Both the position numbers and the translations under genes were made by a program. From NCBI GenBank assembly GCA_021812745.1, contig JAKAMS010000022.1:1-15166 (forward strand): DNA of 15,166 nt, read 5' to 3'. The DNA comes from Bacteroidota bacterium (GTDB lineage Bacteria; Bacteroidota; Ignavibacteria; Ignavibacteriales; Melioribacteraceae). Below, in pieces: positions 6,281 through 12,061 of this stretch (position 1 is its first letter; each line of letters begins with the position of its first letter). The notes under the pieces were generated by a model. It was given only the letters and a program-made list of their open reading frames with translations, did no database searches and had not been told where the DNA came from.

Positions 6281-8038
6281 CTTCTCATCTTTCTCTTTAG
6301 CTTTATTCCACCAGTCGGAAGGAATTATTTTCCAGTTGCCTAAAATTTTTGGCTCAACTGTTTTCTTTTTCTCAATCCATTTCATCACGTAGAAGCGCAA
6401 ATCTTTTTCTGTTGATGTTAAAATTCTTTTCGCAAGTTCGTCCTTGGGAATTTTAGCTCCCTCAACAAGATGTCCGCCTCCTCCGTTTCCACGGTATGAA
6501 TTAACTGCCACTTTATATTTTTTGTTTAGATCGAATTGTGTTCCATTGCTCATTGAAGAGATGTTGATTTTTTCTCCCGCCGGTTTTGAAAGATCAACGG
6601 TATAATTTACTCCGGCGGCGCAGTCAAAATTGTAATACGGAACTTTAAGAAGCGGGGTTTTATTCCGTTCATTCAATTTCACGTTTCCGTTTTCATCCAG
6701 CTGAAAATTTATAAGATGATCATTTTCATCTTTCATTTGATTGAACCAAAGCTTGTATGAATACTCTAAATAATTTTTGATCTCGGCGCCGCTCATAGTA
6801 ATTGTGTATAACAGATTTTCGTATCTATATAGATTGAACATGTTGCCTACCGTTATTTCTCCCTTATTAATTTTCGCATCGAATGAGAGAGGCGCAGTAA
6901 ATGAAACATCTGCTTTGGTAAGGTCTAACTGAACTGTCTGAATCAAATCTGTAAACGAAGATGGACCAAAAAGAGATTCGGAAGAAGAGATGCTTTCCGT
7001 AAAATTCCCGATCGGCTGTTTTACATATTTGCTCACTTCATCAAAAGCGTAATTAAATTTTGTCATAAACTCTTTATCGGGTTGGAAATTTTTTGTTTCA
7101 ACAATTTCTCCGCTTATCTCTTTTTCCCAAATTTTCTTTTCGGAATTAAACGTTAATACGCAATTTGCAACTGCCATATCTCTAGCTGCGTTTATTCCCC
7201 CGAGGATTAATATTTTTTTCCCATCAGAGTTTGTAACACTATAATTCCATCCGTGATGATCGTGCCCAACGAAGACAATATCAAACCCGGGAACGCGTTC
7301 GGCAACAAGTTGCGATGCGTTTTCATTTCTGGGAATATCGGCATTTTGCCCTCCGTATGTCGCCTCAACTCCGGAATGAAAAAGTCCAATCATTAAATCC
7401 GGTTTCTCTTTTTCTTTTATTATCTTGATCCATTTCTTTGCGGTCTCTATCATATCAAGAAATTCCATTCCTTCCCAAATTTTTGGAGGAAGCCAATTTG
7501 GAATTGCCGGCGTAATCAGTCCGAGAACCGCAATTTTAATCCCTTCTCTCTTTATAATAGTATACGGTTTGAAATATTGCTTACCGGTTTTTTTATAAAC
7601 TGCGTTTGCGGCAAGCCACGGGAATTTAAATTGTTTATTAACGCGGTCATAAACCGGGTGACCGGTTTCAATATCATGATTTCCAACAGCCGCAGCATCG
7701 TAATGCATATAATTCATAATTTCTGCCCAAACATGCGGTACCTTTGTTTTCTCGAAGTTGTAATAATAAACCAACGGAGTGCCTTGAAGCAGATCGCCTC
7801 CGCTCAAAAGTATAACTTGCTCATCTTTCTTTGTCCGTTCTTGTTTAACGTAGGTTGTTACTTGTGCAAGTGAACTGTTAGATGGTTTTTGATCTGTGAA
7901 ATCATACGGAAACGCAGCGCCATGTTCATCGGTTGTTTCAATTATTTTGATCTTGACTGTCTGCGCGCCGGTTTCTAAAATAAAAATGAAATTGATTATC
8001 AGCAGAAAAGAGAACGCTTTAAAAAATCTGTTTCTCAT
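6260..8038 (-). CDS. Periplasmic 5'-nucleotidase / 2',3'-cyclic phosphodiesterase (UshA/CpdB family)
   Basis: This 592-residue secreted metallophosphoesterase has a signal peptide ending near ETGAQ. The N-terminal calcineurin-like domain has the two-metal site: D37 and H39 (TTDEHG), D82 (SGGDLLQG), N120-H121 (VGNHD), H221 (GLFHSG), H259 and H261 (VGHDHHG). The C-terminal substrate-binding domain (about 340-555) includes SSFTDLI, FNLYRYENLL and NSYRGNGGGGHL; the last resembles CpdB-type 2',3'-cyclic phosphodiesterases more than UshA. It probably removes phosphate from external nucleotides for salvage. A basic, Trp-rich tail (WKIIPSDWW) follows the domain. AAGGA lies 10 bases before the ATG. 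It is separated from the RHH gene by about 60 bp, so co-transcription with the SPFH group is possible but unproven. Substrate choice is inferred. Confidence 0.9.
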   Translation of the reverse strand: MRNRFFKAFSFLLIINFIFILETGAQTVKIKIIETTDEHGAAFPYDFTDQKPSNSSLAQVTTYVKQERTKKDEQVILLSGGDLLQGTPLVYYYNFEKTKVPHVWAEIMNYMHYDAAAVGNHDIETGHPVYDRVNKQFKFPWLAANAVYKKTGKQYFKPYTIIKREGIKIAVLGLITPAIPNWLPPKIWEGMEFLDMIETAKKWIKIIKEKEKPDLMIGLFHSGVEATYGGQNADIPRNENASQLVAERVPGFDIVFVGHDHHGWNYSVTNSDGKKILILGGINAARDMAVANCVLTFNSEKKIWEKEISGEIVETKNFQPDKEFMTKFNYAFDEVSKYVKQPIGNFTESISSSESLFGPSSFTDLIQTVQLDLTKADVSFTAPLSFDAKINKGEITVGNMFNLYRYENLLYTITMSGAEIKNYLEYSYKLWFNQMKDENDHLINFQLDENGNVKLNERNKTPLLKVPYYNFDCAAGVNYTVDLSKPAGEKINISSMSNGTQFDLNKKYKVAVNSYRGNGGGGHLVEGAKIPKDELAKRILTSTEKDLRFYVMKWIEKKKTVEPKILGNWKIIPSDWWNKAKEKDEKLMFPKR

Positions 8039-8100
8039 GATAGAATATTCCTTAAAAATTTCGAGAGGTAAAATACATTTTAATTTGGATGGTTGGCAAT

Positions 8101-8298
8101 CTACCCTTGTCCAGGATTGGAATCTTTTGAATCTTGTTCCACGTTACTCTCTCTTAATCTTCCGTTTTTCTTAAGAAGATCTTTCAGAAGAAACTCAATT
8201 TGAGAATTGATACTTCTGAACTCATCGGCAGCCCATTTTTCCAGCGCCGAGTAAGTCTTATCGTCTATTCGTAATAAAAATTTTTTCTTTTCAGCCAT
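8101..8298 (-). CDS. Arc-like ribbon-helix-helix DNA-binding regulator
   Basis: This 65-residue protein has an RHH fold. The strand KKFLLRID (residues 5-12) should pair in the dimer and enter the major groove. Helix A is about 13-26 (KTYSALEKWAADEF) and helix B about 30-45 (INSQIEFLLKDLLKKN). A hydrophilic tail of about 18 residues follows. It resembles the Arc-family proteins found beside SPFH genes in several phyla, and here it is the third gene of such a group, 12 bp after the 171-residue gene. It may regulate its own operon: three TGATA boxes with 11-bp period lie upstream of the SPFH gene, and an AT palindrome precedes the 171-residue gene. The fold is clear, the operators are inferred, and no toxin partner is evident. 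The ribosome site is weak. Confidence 0.8.
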   Translation of the reverse strand: MAEKKKFLLRIDDKTYSALEKWAADEFRSINSQIEFLLKDLLKKNGRLRESNVEQDSKDSNPGQG

Positions 8299-8310
8299 TT
8301 TGTTTTATTT

Positions 8311-8826
8311 CTACGTGGCAGAATGAGCCGCGTGTTGTTTTTGTTCCAGCATAATTATATACGCAAGTAATATTACCCACGGATATTTATCAATCAATTC
8401 CGATTTTTTTTCAATAGTAACTTCCGCTCTTTCTTTCCACGACATTTTGGATTTTAAGCGCACAAGGCATTCTTCGTGAACATTTTTTATTTCGGTGAAT
8501 TTTTTGAAAAGATGAGGTTCAATTTTCAGAGTTTCCCCCATTGGAAGCAAAAGAGTTCCCCTGCTTTTAAAACGCTCTCTTTTAAAACTTGCTATAGGTA
8601 GTTCATACCCGGCTTCACGTATTTCAAAAGTGTTCCTCCAAATACTGGGTTTATATATTTCCCAGTTTTTGTTTTGGATAGATGATTCCCACCGCATACC
8701 GAAAAATCCTTTCGTTTGCATTGCGGCTATAAGTTCATCATTACACTTAAGTTCATGCAGTCCTTTAAAAATATTTGGCTGGACGAGCAATAATTTTTCA
8801 CCTATATATTCCGATATCTGTTTCAT
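8311..8826 (-). CDS. Uncharacterised protein in SPFH-RHH operon, possibly tubby/scramblase-like
   Basis: I do not firmly recognise this 171-residue protein. It looks beta-rich and aromatic in the middle: FFGMRWESSI (41-50), WEIYKPSIW (55-63), NTFEIREAGYELPIASFKRE (65-84). A basic stretch follows (about 108-141, rich in Lys and Glu). A short hydrophobic run, YPWVILLAYIIML (148-160), lies near the C-terminus. Alternating strands with a hydrophobic terminal helix faintly recall tubby/LURP1/scramblase-like domains, which bind membranes, but I hold this loosely. There is no signal peptide. It lies between a SPFH membrane protein and an RHH regulator, 12 bp before the latter, so a role at the membrane with the SPFH protein is a reasonable guess. 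Its ATG is preceded by a 17-nt palindrome (8836-8852) rather than a good ribosome site. Confidence 0.6.
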   Translation of the reverse strand: MKQISEYIGEKLLLVQPNIFKGLHELKCNDELIAAMQTKGFFGMRWESSIQNKNWEIYKPSIWRNTFEIREAGYELPIASFKRERFKSRGTLLLPMGETLKIEPHLFKKFTEIKNVHEECLVRLKSKMSWKERAEVTIEKKSELIDKYPWVILLAYIIMLEQKQHAAHSAT

Positions 8827-8835
8827 AGTTCTTTA

Positions 8836-8852
8836 TCTAATAATATATTAGA
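8836..8852. promoter_or_regulatory. Candidate operator palindrome before the 171-residue gene
   Basis: TCTAATA-ATA-TATTAGA is a 7-bp perfect inverted repeat located 10-26 bases upstream of the start codon. On the minus strand it contains CTAATAT, which also occurs in the TGATA-box region upstream of the SPFH gene. A bound repressor here could block the gene internally in the operon. Functional assignment is inference. Confidence 0.45.
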
Positions 8853-8856
8853 GAAT

Positions 8857-8887
8857 GCAGAGCGTGAAATATAATTCTACGCTCTGC
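8857..8887 (-). terminator. Intergenic hairpin after the SPFH gene
   Basis: A 9-bp perfect stem, GCAGAGCGT / ACGCTCTGC with a 13-nt AT-rich loop, lies just after the SPFH stop codon. On the minus strand it is followed by ATTCTC rather than a run of T. It may be a partial terminator or attenuator lowering expression of the downstream pair, or an mRNA-stabilising 3' structure. Confidence 0.55.
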
Positions 8888-8901
8888 GTTTTAAATTAAT
8901 T

Positions 8902-9774
8902 TTAATAGAGCGAGCCGGCATTAATAACCGGCTGTGCTTGAACTTCCGATACCAGCGCGACCAATAAGTTGTTAACCATTGTTGCTTTTTTTTCGTTATC
9001 AAGAGCAACAATATTGTGTTCGCTTAATGCTTTCAGCGCCATATCAACCATTCCTACAGCGCCTTCAACAATTTTTGTTCTTGCGGCAACAACAGCTTGA
9101 GCCTGCTGTCTTCTTAACATTGCTTGCGCTATTTCCGGTGCGTATGATAAATGACTTATTCTCGATTCCAAAATTTCTACGCCTGCAACTTCTAATCTTG
9201 TTTGAACTTGCTTTTTCATCGCCTCAGAAATTTCCTGCTGGTTTCCTACCAAAGAGAATTTATCATGTTCGGATGAATCGTAAGCATATTCGGTTGCTAA
9301 TCCGCGTATTGCTGTTTCGCTTTGAATGGCGACAAATCCTTCATAATTCTGTACATCAAATAATGCTCGCGCCGGATCTATAACCCGCCACACAACTACG
9401 GCTGCTATTTGAATTGGATTGCCGTGAAGATCGTTAACCTTAATTGTCTCGCTCTGAAAATTTCTGATTCTAAGAGAAACTAATTTTTTTGTTGTAAAAG
9501 GATTTACCCACCAGAAACCAGATGTGCGAACCGTTCCCAAGTATTTACCAAAAAGAACAAGCACTCGCGAATCATTCGGCTGAACAACCATGAACCCACC
9601 GAATGAAAGTAAAATTAAAAAAGTAAGTGGAATAAAAAACCAAAGTACTGTTGTATCTTCGGTTAATATTCCGTTTCTGAGAAGAAAAAAATCACCCACA
9701 ACACAGATGAGAAGAATAATAAGGGCAACAAATCCATTCATTTTGTTTGCTGATTTTTCGGTTATTGCTTCCAT
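8902..9774 (-). CDS. SPFH/band-7 domain membrane protein
   Basis: This 290-residue protein has two N-terminal membrane segments (about 14-32 and 43-62), then a stomatin/prohibitin/flotillin/HflK (SPFH) domain from about 63 to 215. Typical motifs include FGKYLGTVRTSGFWWVNPF (75-93), VVVWRVIDPARALFDVQNY (126-144), AIRGLATEYAYD (155-166) and VEILESRISHLSYAPEIAQAM (199-219). An Ala/Gln-rich helix (RRQQAQAVVAARTKIVEGAV) follows for oligomerisation, and the tail ends VNNLLVALVSEVQAQPVINAGSLY. Such proteins form large rings at the membrane that organise lipids or control FtsH-type proteases. No protease gene adjoins it, so it is not an HflK/HflC pair. The ATG has AAGGAG at 7 bases. It heads the SPFH-171aa-RHH group and carries the TGATA boxes in its leader. 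Confidence 0.9.
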   Translation of the reverse strand: MEAITEKSANKMNGFVALIILLICVVGDFFLLRNGILTEDTTVLWFFIPLTFLILLSFGGFMVVQPNDSRVLVLFGKYLGTVRTSGFWWVNPFTTKKLVSLRIRNFQSETIKVNDLHGNPIQIAAVVVWRVIDPARALFDVQNYEGFVAIQSETAIRGLATEYAYDSSEHDKFSLVGNQQEISEAMKKQVQTRLEVAGVEILESRISHLSYAPEIAQAMLRRQQAQAVVAARTKIVEGAVGMVDMALKALSEHNIVALDNEKKATMVNNLLVALVSEVQAQPVINAGSLY

Positions 9775-9795
9775 TTTCCAACTCCTTGTTTTGAC

Positions 9796-9822
9796 TATCA
9801 GAATGATATCATATTAGTATCA
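9796..9822 (-). promoter_or_regulatory. Three TGATA boxes with 11-bp period upstream of the SPFH gene
   Basis: TATCA occurs at 9796-9800, 9807-9811 and 9818-9822 (TGATA on the gene's strand), so the repeats start exactly 11 bp apart and face the same side of the helix. They lie 22-48 bases before the SPFH start codon. The middle copy sits in a perfect ATGATATCAT palindrome. Arc repressor binds half-sites separated by 11 bp, and an Arc-like protein is encoded two genes downstream, so this is a candidate operator. Binding is inferred. Confidence 0.5.
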
Positions 9823-9900
9823 AAAAATCAAGCGGGATTTTAAAATTTTTTTCTGGAGTTAGCAAAATTCTGCCGCTGAAGAGTATCTAGAAAATCTTTT

Positions 9901-9930
9901 AAAATAAAAAACCCCGGTTTGTGCCGGGGT
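9901..9930 (-). terminator. Rho-independent terminator of the cold-shock gene
   Basis: On the minus strand ACCCCGG-CACAAA-CCGGGGT is followed by TTTTTATTTT. The GC-rich 7-bp stem and the T-tract lie about 24 bases after the stop codon, a textbook intrinsic terminator. Confidence 0.92.
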
Positions 9931-9953
9931 CTTATACTAAGAGTTATTAATTC

Positions 9954-10166
9954 TTAGCGGATAACTTTAACTTCTGCTGCTTGAAGTCCTTTTGGACCTT
10001 GAGTAACTGAAAATTCAACTTTATCGTTTTCGTTAAGTGTTTTATAACCATCGCCAACAATAGACTGAAAATGTACGAATACATCTTCTCCGCCTTCTTG
10101 TGAAATAAAACCAAAACCCTTTGTGCTGTTAAACCATTTAACAGATCCTTGTTTGCGCTCTGCCAT
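9954..10166 (-). CDS. CspA-family cold-shock protein
   Basis: This single cold-shock domain of 70 residues is a five-stranded OB fold that binds single-stranded RNA and DNA and melts mRNA structure. The start GSVKWFN (7-13), RNP1 KGFGFI (16-21) and RNP2 VFVHF (29-33) are intact, and the protein ends [11 protein letters not shown]. The length is standard for the family. AAGGAG lies 8 bases before the ATG. The gene is a single transcription unit with its own terminator and a leader of about 150 nt, as is usual for cold-inducible csp genes whose leaders act as thermosensors. Whether this copy is cold-induced or constitutive cannot be told from sequence. Confidence 0.95.
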   Translation of the reverse strand: MAERKQGSVKWFNSTKGFGFISQEGGEDVFVHFQSIVGDGYKTLNENDKVEFSVTQGPKGLQAAEVKVIR

Positions 10167-10316
10167 AACAGAACTCCTTAAATAATTTGTAAATAAATAA
10201 TTGATTGTTTACGACAGGGCTTTAAGATCTGTGGAGGGTTCGAATTTACTTCTACGTCTACATCTACATCTAAAGTTACTGCCATTACGGATGTAAACAT
10301 AAGCTATCTATTATTA
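10167..10316 (-). other. Long 5' leader of the cold-shock gene with hexamer repeats
   Basis: If transcription starts about 6 bases after the TATATTTG element, the leader is about 150 nt. It contains four tandem hexamers at 10251-10274 (TCTACG, TCTACA, TCTACA, TCTAAA on the plus strand; GTAGAT-type on the mRNA). Long structured leaders are typical of cspA genes. The repeat itself is not something I recognise from other csp leaders. Confidence 0.5.
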
Positions 10317-10321
10317 CAAAC

Positions 10322-10329
10322 CAAATATA
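10322..10329 (-). promoter_or_regulatory. Bacteroidetes-type -7 element for the cold-shock gene
   Basis: TATATTTG on the minus strand matches the TAnnTTTG -7 consensus of Bacteroidetes primary sigma factors. A TTG at the expected -33 distance is missing, so this is only a likely promoter. Confidence 0.5.
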
Positions 10330-10520
10330 GATTTAAGATTTTATGCTATGTTAAGATAGGGCGGTCTTTATTAGTTTGAAGGTATAATCTCTGATTGTAC
10401 CAACTTTGTTTCATAAAAAAATATTCTGAGCTAAAATTCCGCATGAATCTTTCGATAATATGTTCGAGAACTATTCGTAGGTCTCTTAATAAATTTTTAT
10501 AAACATCCGGGGAGGAGAAA
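10330..10520. other. Divergent intergenic region before the 66-residue gene
   Basis: No gene is seen in this AT-rich stretch. A 9-bp stem with a TCT loop and one G-U pair, GGTATAATC / GATTGTACC (10381-10401), is the only clear structure. It should hold the promoter of the plus-strand small gene, but no consensus match was found. Confidence 0.4.
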
Positions 10521-10721
10521 ATGGAAGTAACAACATTGGGCCTGATCTTTAGAGATCCGCCTGTAACAAAGGACGATTTAAAGAGAGCACAACAAACAGT
10601 TGAACCAGTAAACTTTCCTTCTTATGAAGCTGTGATCTCCGATAAAGCAAAAGCATTGGCTGTTAAGATGGCAGATATGGCAGTAGATAAGGCGTCTAAA
10701 GAACATACTACTTCGAAATGA
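10521..10721 (+). CDS. Small hypothetical protein (66 aa)
   Basis: I do not recognise this protein. A very strong ribosome site (GGGGAGGAG, ending four bases before the ATG) argues that it is real. It is soluble, with no signal or membrane segment. The N-terminal part has DPPVTKDDLKRAQQ, a proline-containing middle (EPVNFPSYEAV), and a predicted amphipathic helix ISDKAKALAVKMADMAVDKASKE (39-61). ISDKAKAL recalls the conserved helix of FlgM anti-sigma factors, but the rest of that domain is missing and no flagellar genes are near. It stands alone, with a small inverted repeat GATACT-AAA-AGTATC immediately after the stop. Confidence 0.6.
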   Translation: MEVTTLGLIFRDPPVTKDDLKRAQQTVEPVNFPSYEAVISDKAKALAVKMADMAVDKASKEHTTSK

Positions 10722-10972
10722 TGATACTAAAAGTATCTATGCTCATATCACAAAAGCCCTCTTTAGTCAAAGACTAGGAACCGATCCACAATTGGTATCC
10801 CGCCAAGAGTTGCATCCATTTTAAAGCCGCTTTTTAAACCATCTCTAATTTTTAGTCTGTTAGATTTTTTGTTTAACCATGATTAATCTTTCCTTAATCA
10901 CAAAAAGAATTTTGAAAAAATTTAGACACGTAAAAACCTCATTTATTTTTTTCTGAGTTGAAAATTTTATTG
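10722..10972. other. Intergenic region between small gene and trpF-like gene
   Basis: No gene is seen. Three minor inverted repeats are present: GATACT-AAA-AGTATC (10723-10737), TAGTC-AAA-GACTA (about 10763-10775) and TGATTAA-N7-TTAATCA (10880-10900). None has a proper T-tract, so no terminator is called. Confidence 0.4.
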
Positions 10973-11002
10973 TTGGGAAGTGGCAGGCGTTATCTATTTT
11001 TG
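10973..11002 (+). promoter_or_regulatory. Bacteroidetes-type promoter of the trpF-like gene
   Basis: TTG (10973-10975), exactly 19 bases, then TATTTTTG (10995-11002) matches the TTG-N19-TAnnTTTG consensus of Bacteroidetes primary promoters. Transcription would start near 11009, about 33 bases before the ATG at 11042. It also supports the phylum assignment. Confidence 0.75.
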
Positions 11003-11041
11003 TGTTGATGCAATGTTTAATTCATATCTGGAAAAGACAAA

Positions 11042-11716
11042 ATGAAACAGCTTATTCAAATCGCCGGGGTGATTGATAAAGATGAAGCAAAAATGTTAAT
11101 GCAACTTGGCGTTGATTATCTCGGGTTCCCTTTGCGCCTGCCTGTTAATAAAGAAGACTTGACCGAAGAAGATGCGGTTAAGGTGATTAAAACAATTACT
11201 CCGCCGCATAGTGCTGTGCTGATAACTTATTTAGACAAAGCCAATGAGATAATAAATTTTTGTGATCTGCTGAACGTTAAGATCGTTCAACTGCATGGCA
11301 ACATCCCTCAAGAGGAATTAGAAAGAACAAAATCATTGCGCCCCGATCTAGAAATAATTAAAAGTCTTGTTGTTGCGGAAAATAATTATAATGAATTAGA
11401 AAAAATTATAGATACTCTTTCTCCATGGATAGACGCTTATATCACAGATACATTCGATCCGGCAACAGGCGCATCGGGAGCTACGGGCAAGACTTATGAT
11501 TGGAGTATTAGCAAAAAAATTGTTGAGGTGTCCCCCAAGCCGGTTATTATCGCCGGAGGACTTAATCCAGAGAACGTAAAAAAAGCAATCTTGGAAATTC
11601 ATCCCGCTGGAGTTGATGTTCACACGGGCGTAGAATCTAAAGACGGAAGAAAGAATTACGAACTAGTTAAAAAGTTTGTTGAAGAATCGAAAGAAGGTTT
11701 CGCACTTATAAAATAA
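11042..11716 (+). CDS. Phosphoribosylanthranilate isomerase-like (TrpF fold) protein lacking the catalytic Cys
   Basis: This 224-residue (beta/alpha)8 barrel is TrpF-like throughout: VDYLGFP (24-30), VKIVQLHG (79-86), YITD (133-136), ATGKTYDW (147-154), PVIIAGGLNPENV (167-179) and GVDVHTGVESKDGRKN (190-205). In true TrpF the first strand reads K-I-C-G and that Cys is the general base of the Amadori rearrangement. Here it reads QIAG, so A8 replaces it, while the general-acid Asp (D136) and the phosphate loops are kept. The loop after strand 2 is also changed (LRLPVNKEDL instead of an SPR-type loop). It has its own promoter and no trp neighbours. It may be a related isomerase of another pathway or a non-standard TrpF. 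The gene symbol is left blank for this reason. Confidence 0.8.
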   Translation: MKQLIQIAGVIDKDEAKMLMQLGVDYLGFPLRLPVNKEDLTEEDAVKVIKTITPPHSAVLITYLDKANEIINFCDLLNVKIVQLHGNIPQEELERTKSLRPDLEIIKSLVVAENNYNELEKIIDTLSPWIDAYITDTFDPATGASGATGKTYDWSISKKIVEVSPKPVIIAGGLNPENVKKAILEIHPAGVDVHTGVESKDGRKNYELVKKFVEESKEGFALIK

Positions 11717-11724
11717 GGTTGCAG

Positions 11725-11856
11725 TTACATTGCATCTTCTTCAACGGTTTTTGCTTTGGTTCGTTTATAAATTTTTTCCGATTCTTTTACTTTTGTCCGT
11801 TGCTTTGGCAAGGGAATGCGGATTTTCTTCTTCTTCACTTTAATTTTGGACTTCAT
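11725..11856 (-). CDS. Small lysine-rich basic protein (43 aa)
   Basis: A short minus-strand ORF encodes MKSKIKVKKKKIRIPLPKQ, continuing to YKRTKAKTVEEDAM. Its start is at 11854-11856 and its stop at 11725-11727, nine bases from the end of the convergent trpF-like gene. The pattern of a strongly basic head, an IPLPKQ motif, then YKR and an acidic end suggests a real small protein. Short Lys-rich proteins with a similar P-x-P...Y-x-R layout are, to my recollection, frequent in Bacteroidetes genomes. Binding to RNA or ribosomes is a guess. No good Shine-Dalgarno is seen, which is common in this phylum. Confidence 0.55.
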   Translation of the reverse strand: MKSKIKVKKKKIRIPLPKQRTKVKESEKIYKRTKAKTVEEDAM

Positions 11857-12061
11857 TATGCACTGTCACTTTAAAAGTTGAAATTTGCTGTGATACAGTT
11901 TTACCGGTGCAATTTGTTCAACTTGTTTTTTAATATCAAGAATAAAAATTTACGGCAACACTTCTATTATTCCCCGCGTCTAACCAATAGTGTTTTTACG
12001 CTTCATCTATTAATAGAAATATTTAATTTGTATTCAATTATTATTCACAAAAGGAGAAAGT
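11857..12061. other. Promoter region of the M16 peptidase operon
   Basis: This is a divergent gap between the 43-residue gene (minus) and the M16 genes (plus). An imperfect inverted repeat (GTTGAAATTTGC near 11877 and GCAATTTGTTCAAC near 11909) is visible. No strict TAnnTTTG promoter was found. AAGGAG at 12051-12056 is the ribosome site of the first M16 gene. Confidence 0.4.

Noticed and set aside
8101..8826. Toxin-antitoxin pair (RHH plus 171-residue protein)
   Set aside because: The 171-residue protein is too long and lacks RelE, Doc, PIN or MazF motifs, and the RHH gene comes last, next to a SPFH gene.
8979..9383. Plus-strand ORF of 134 codons opposite the SPFH gene
   Set aside because: It is a shadow of a clearly coding SPFH frame, with Leu/Phe/Arg-rich nonsense composition and no ribosome site.
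10521..10721. FlgM anti-sigma factor
   Set aside because: Only a short ISDKAKAL-like stretch matches, the sigma-binding C-terminus is missing, and no flagellar genes are near.
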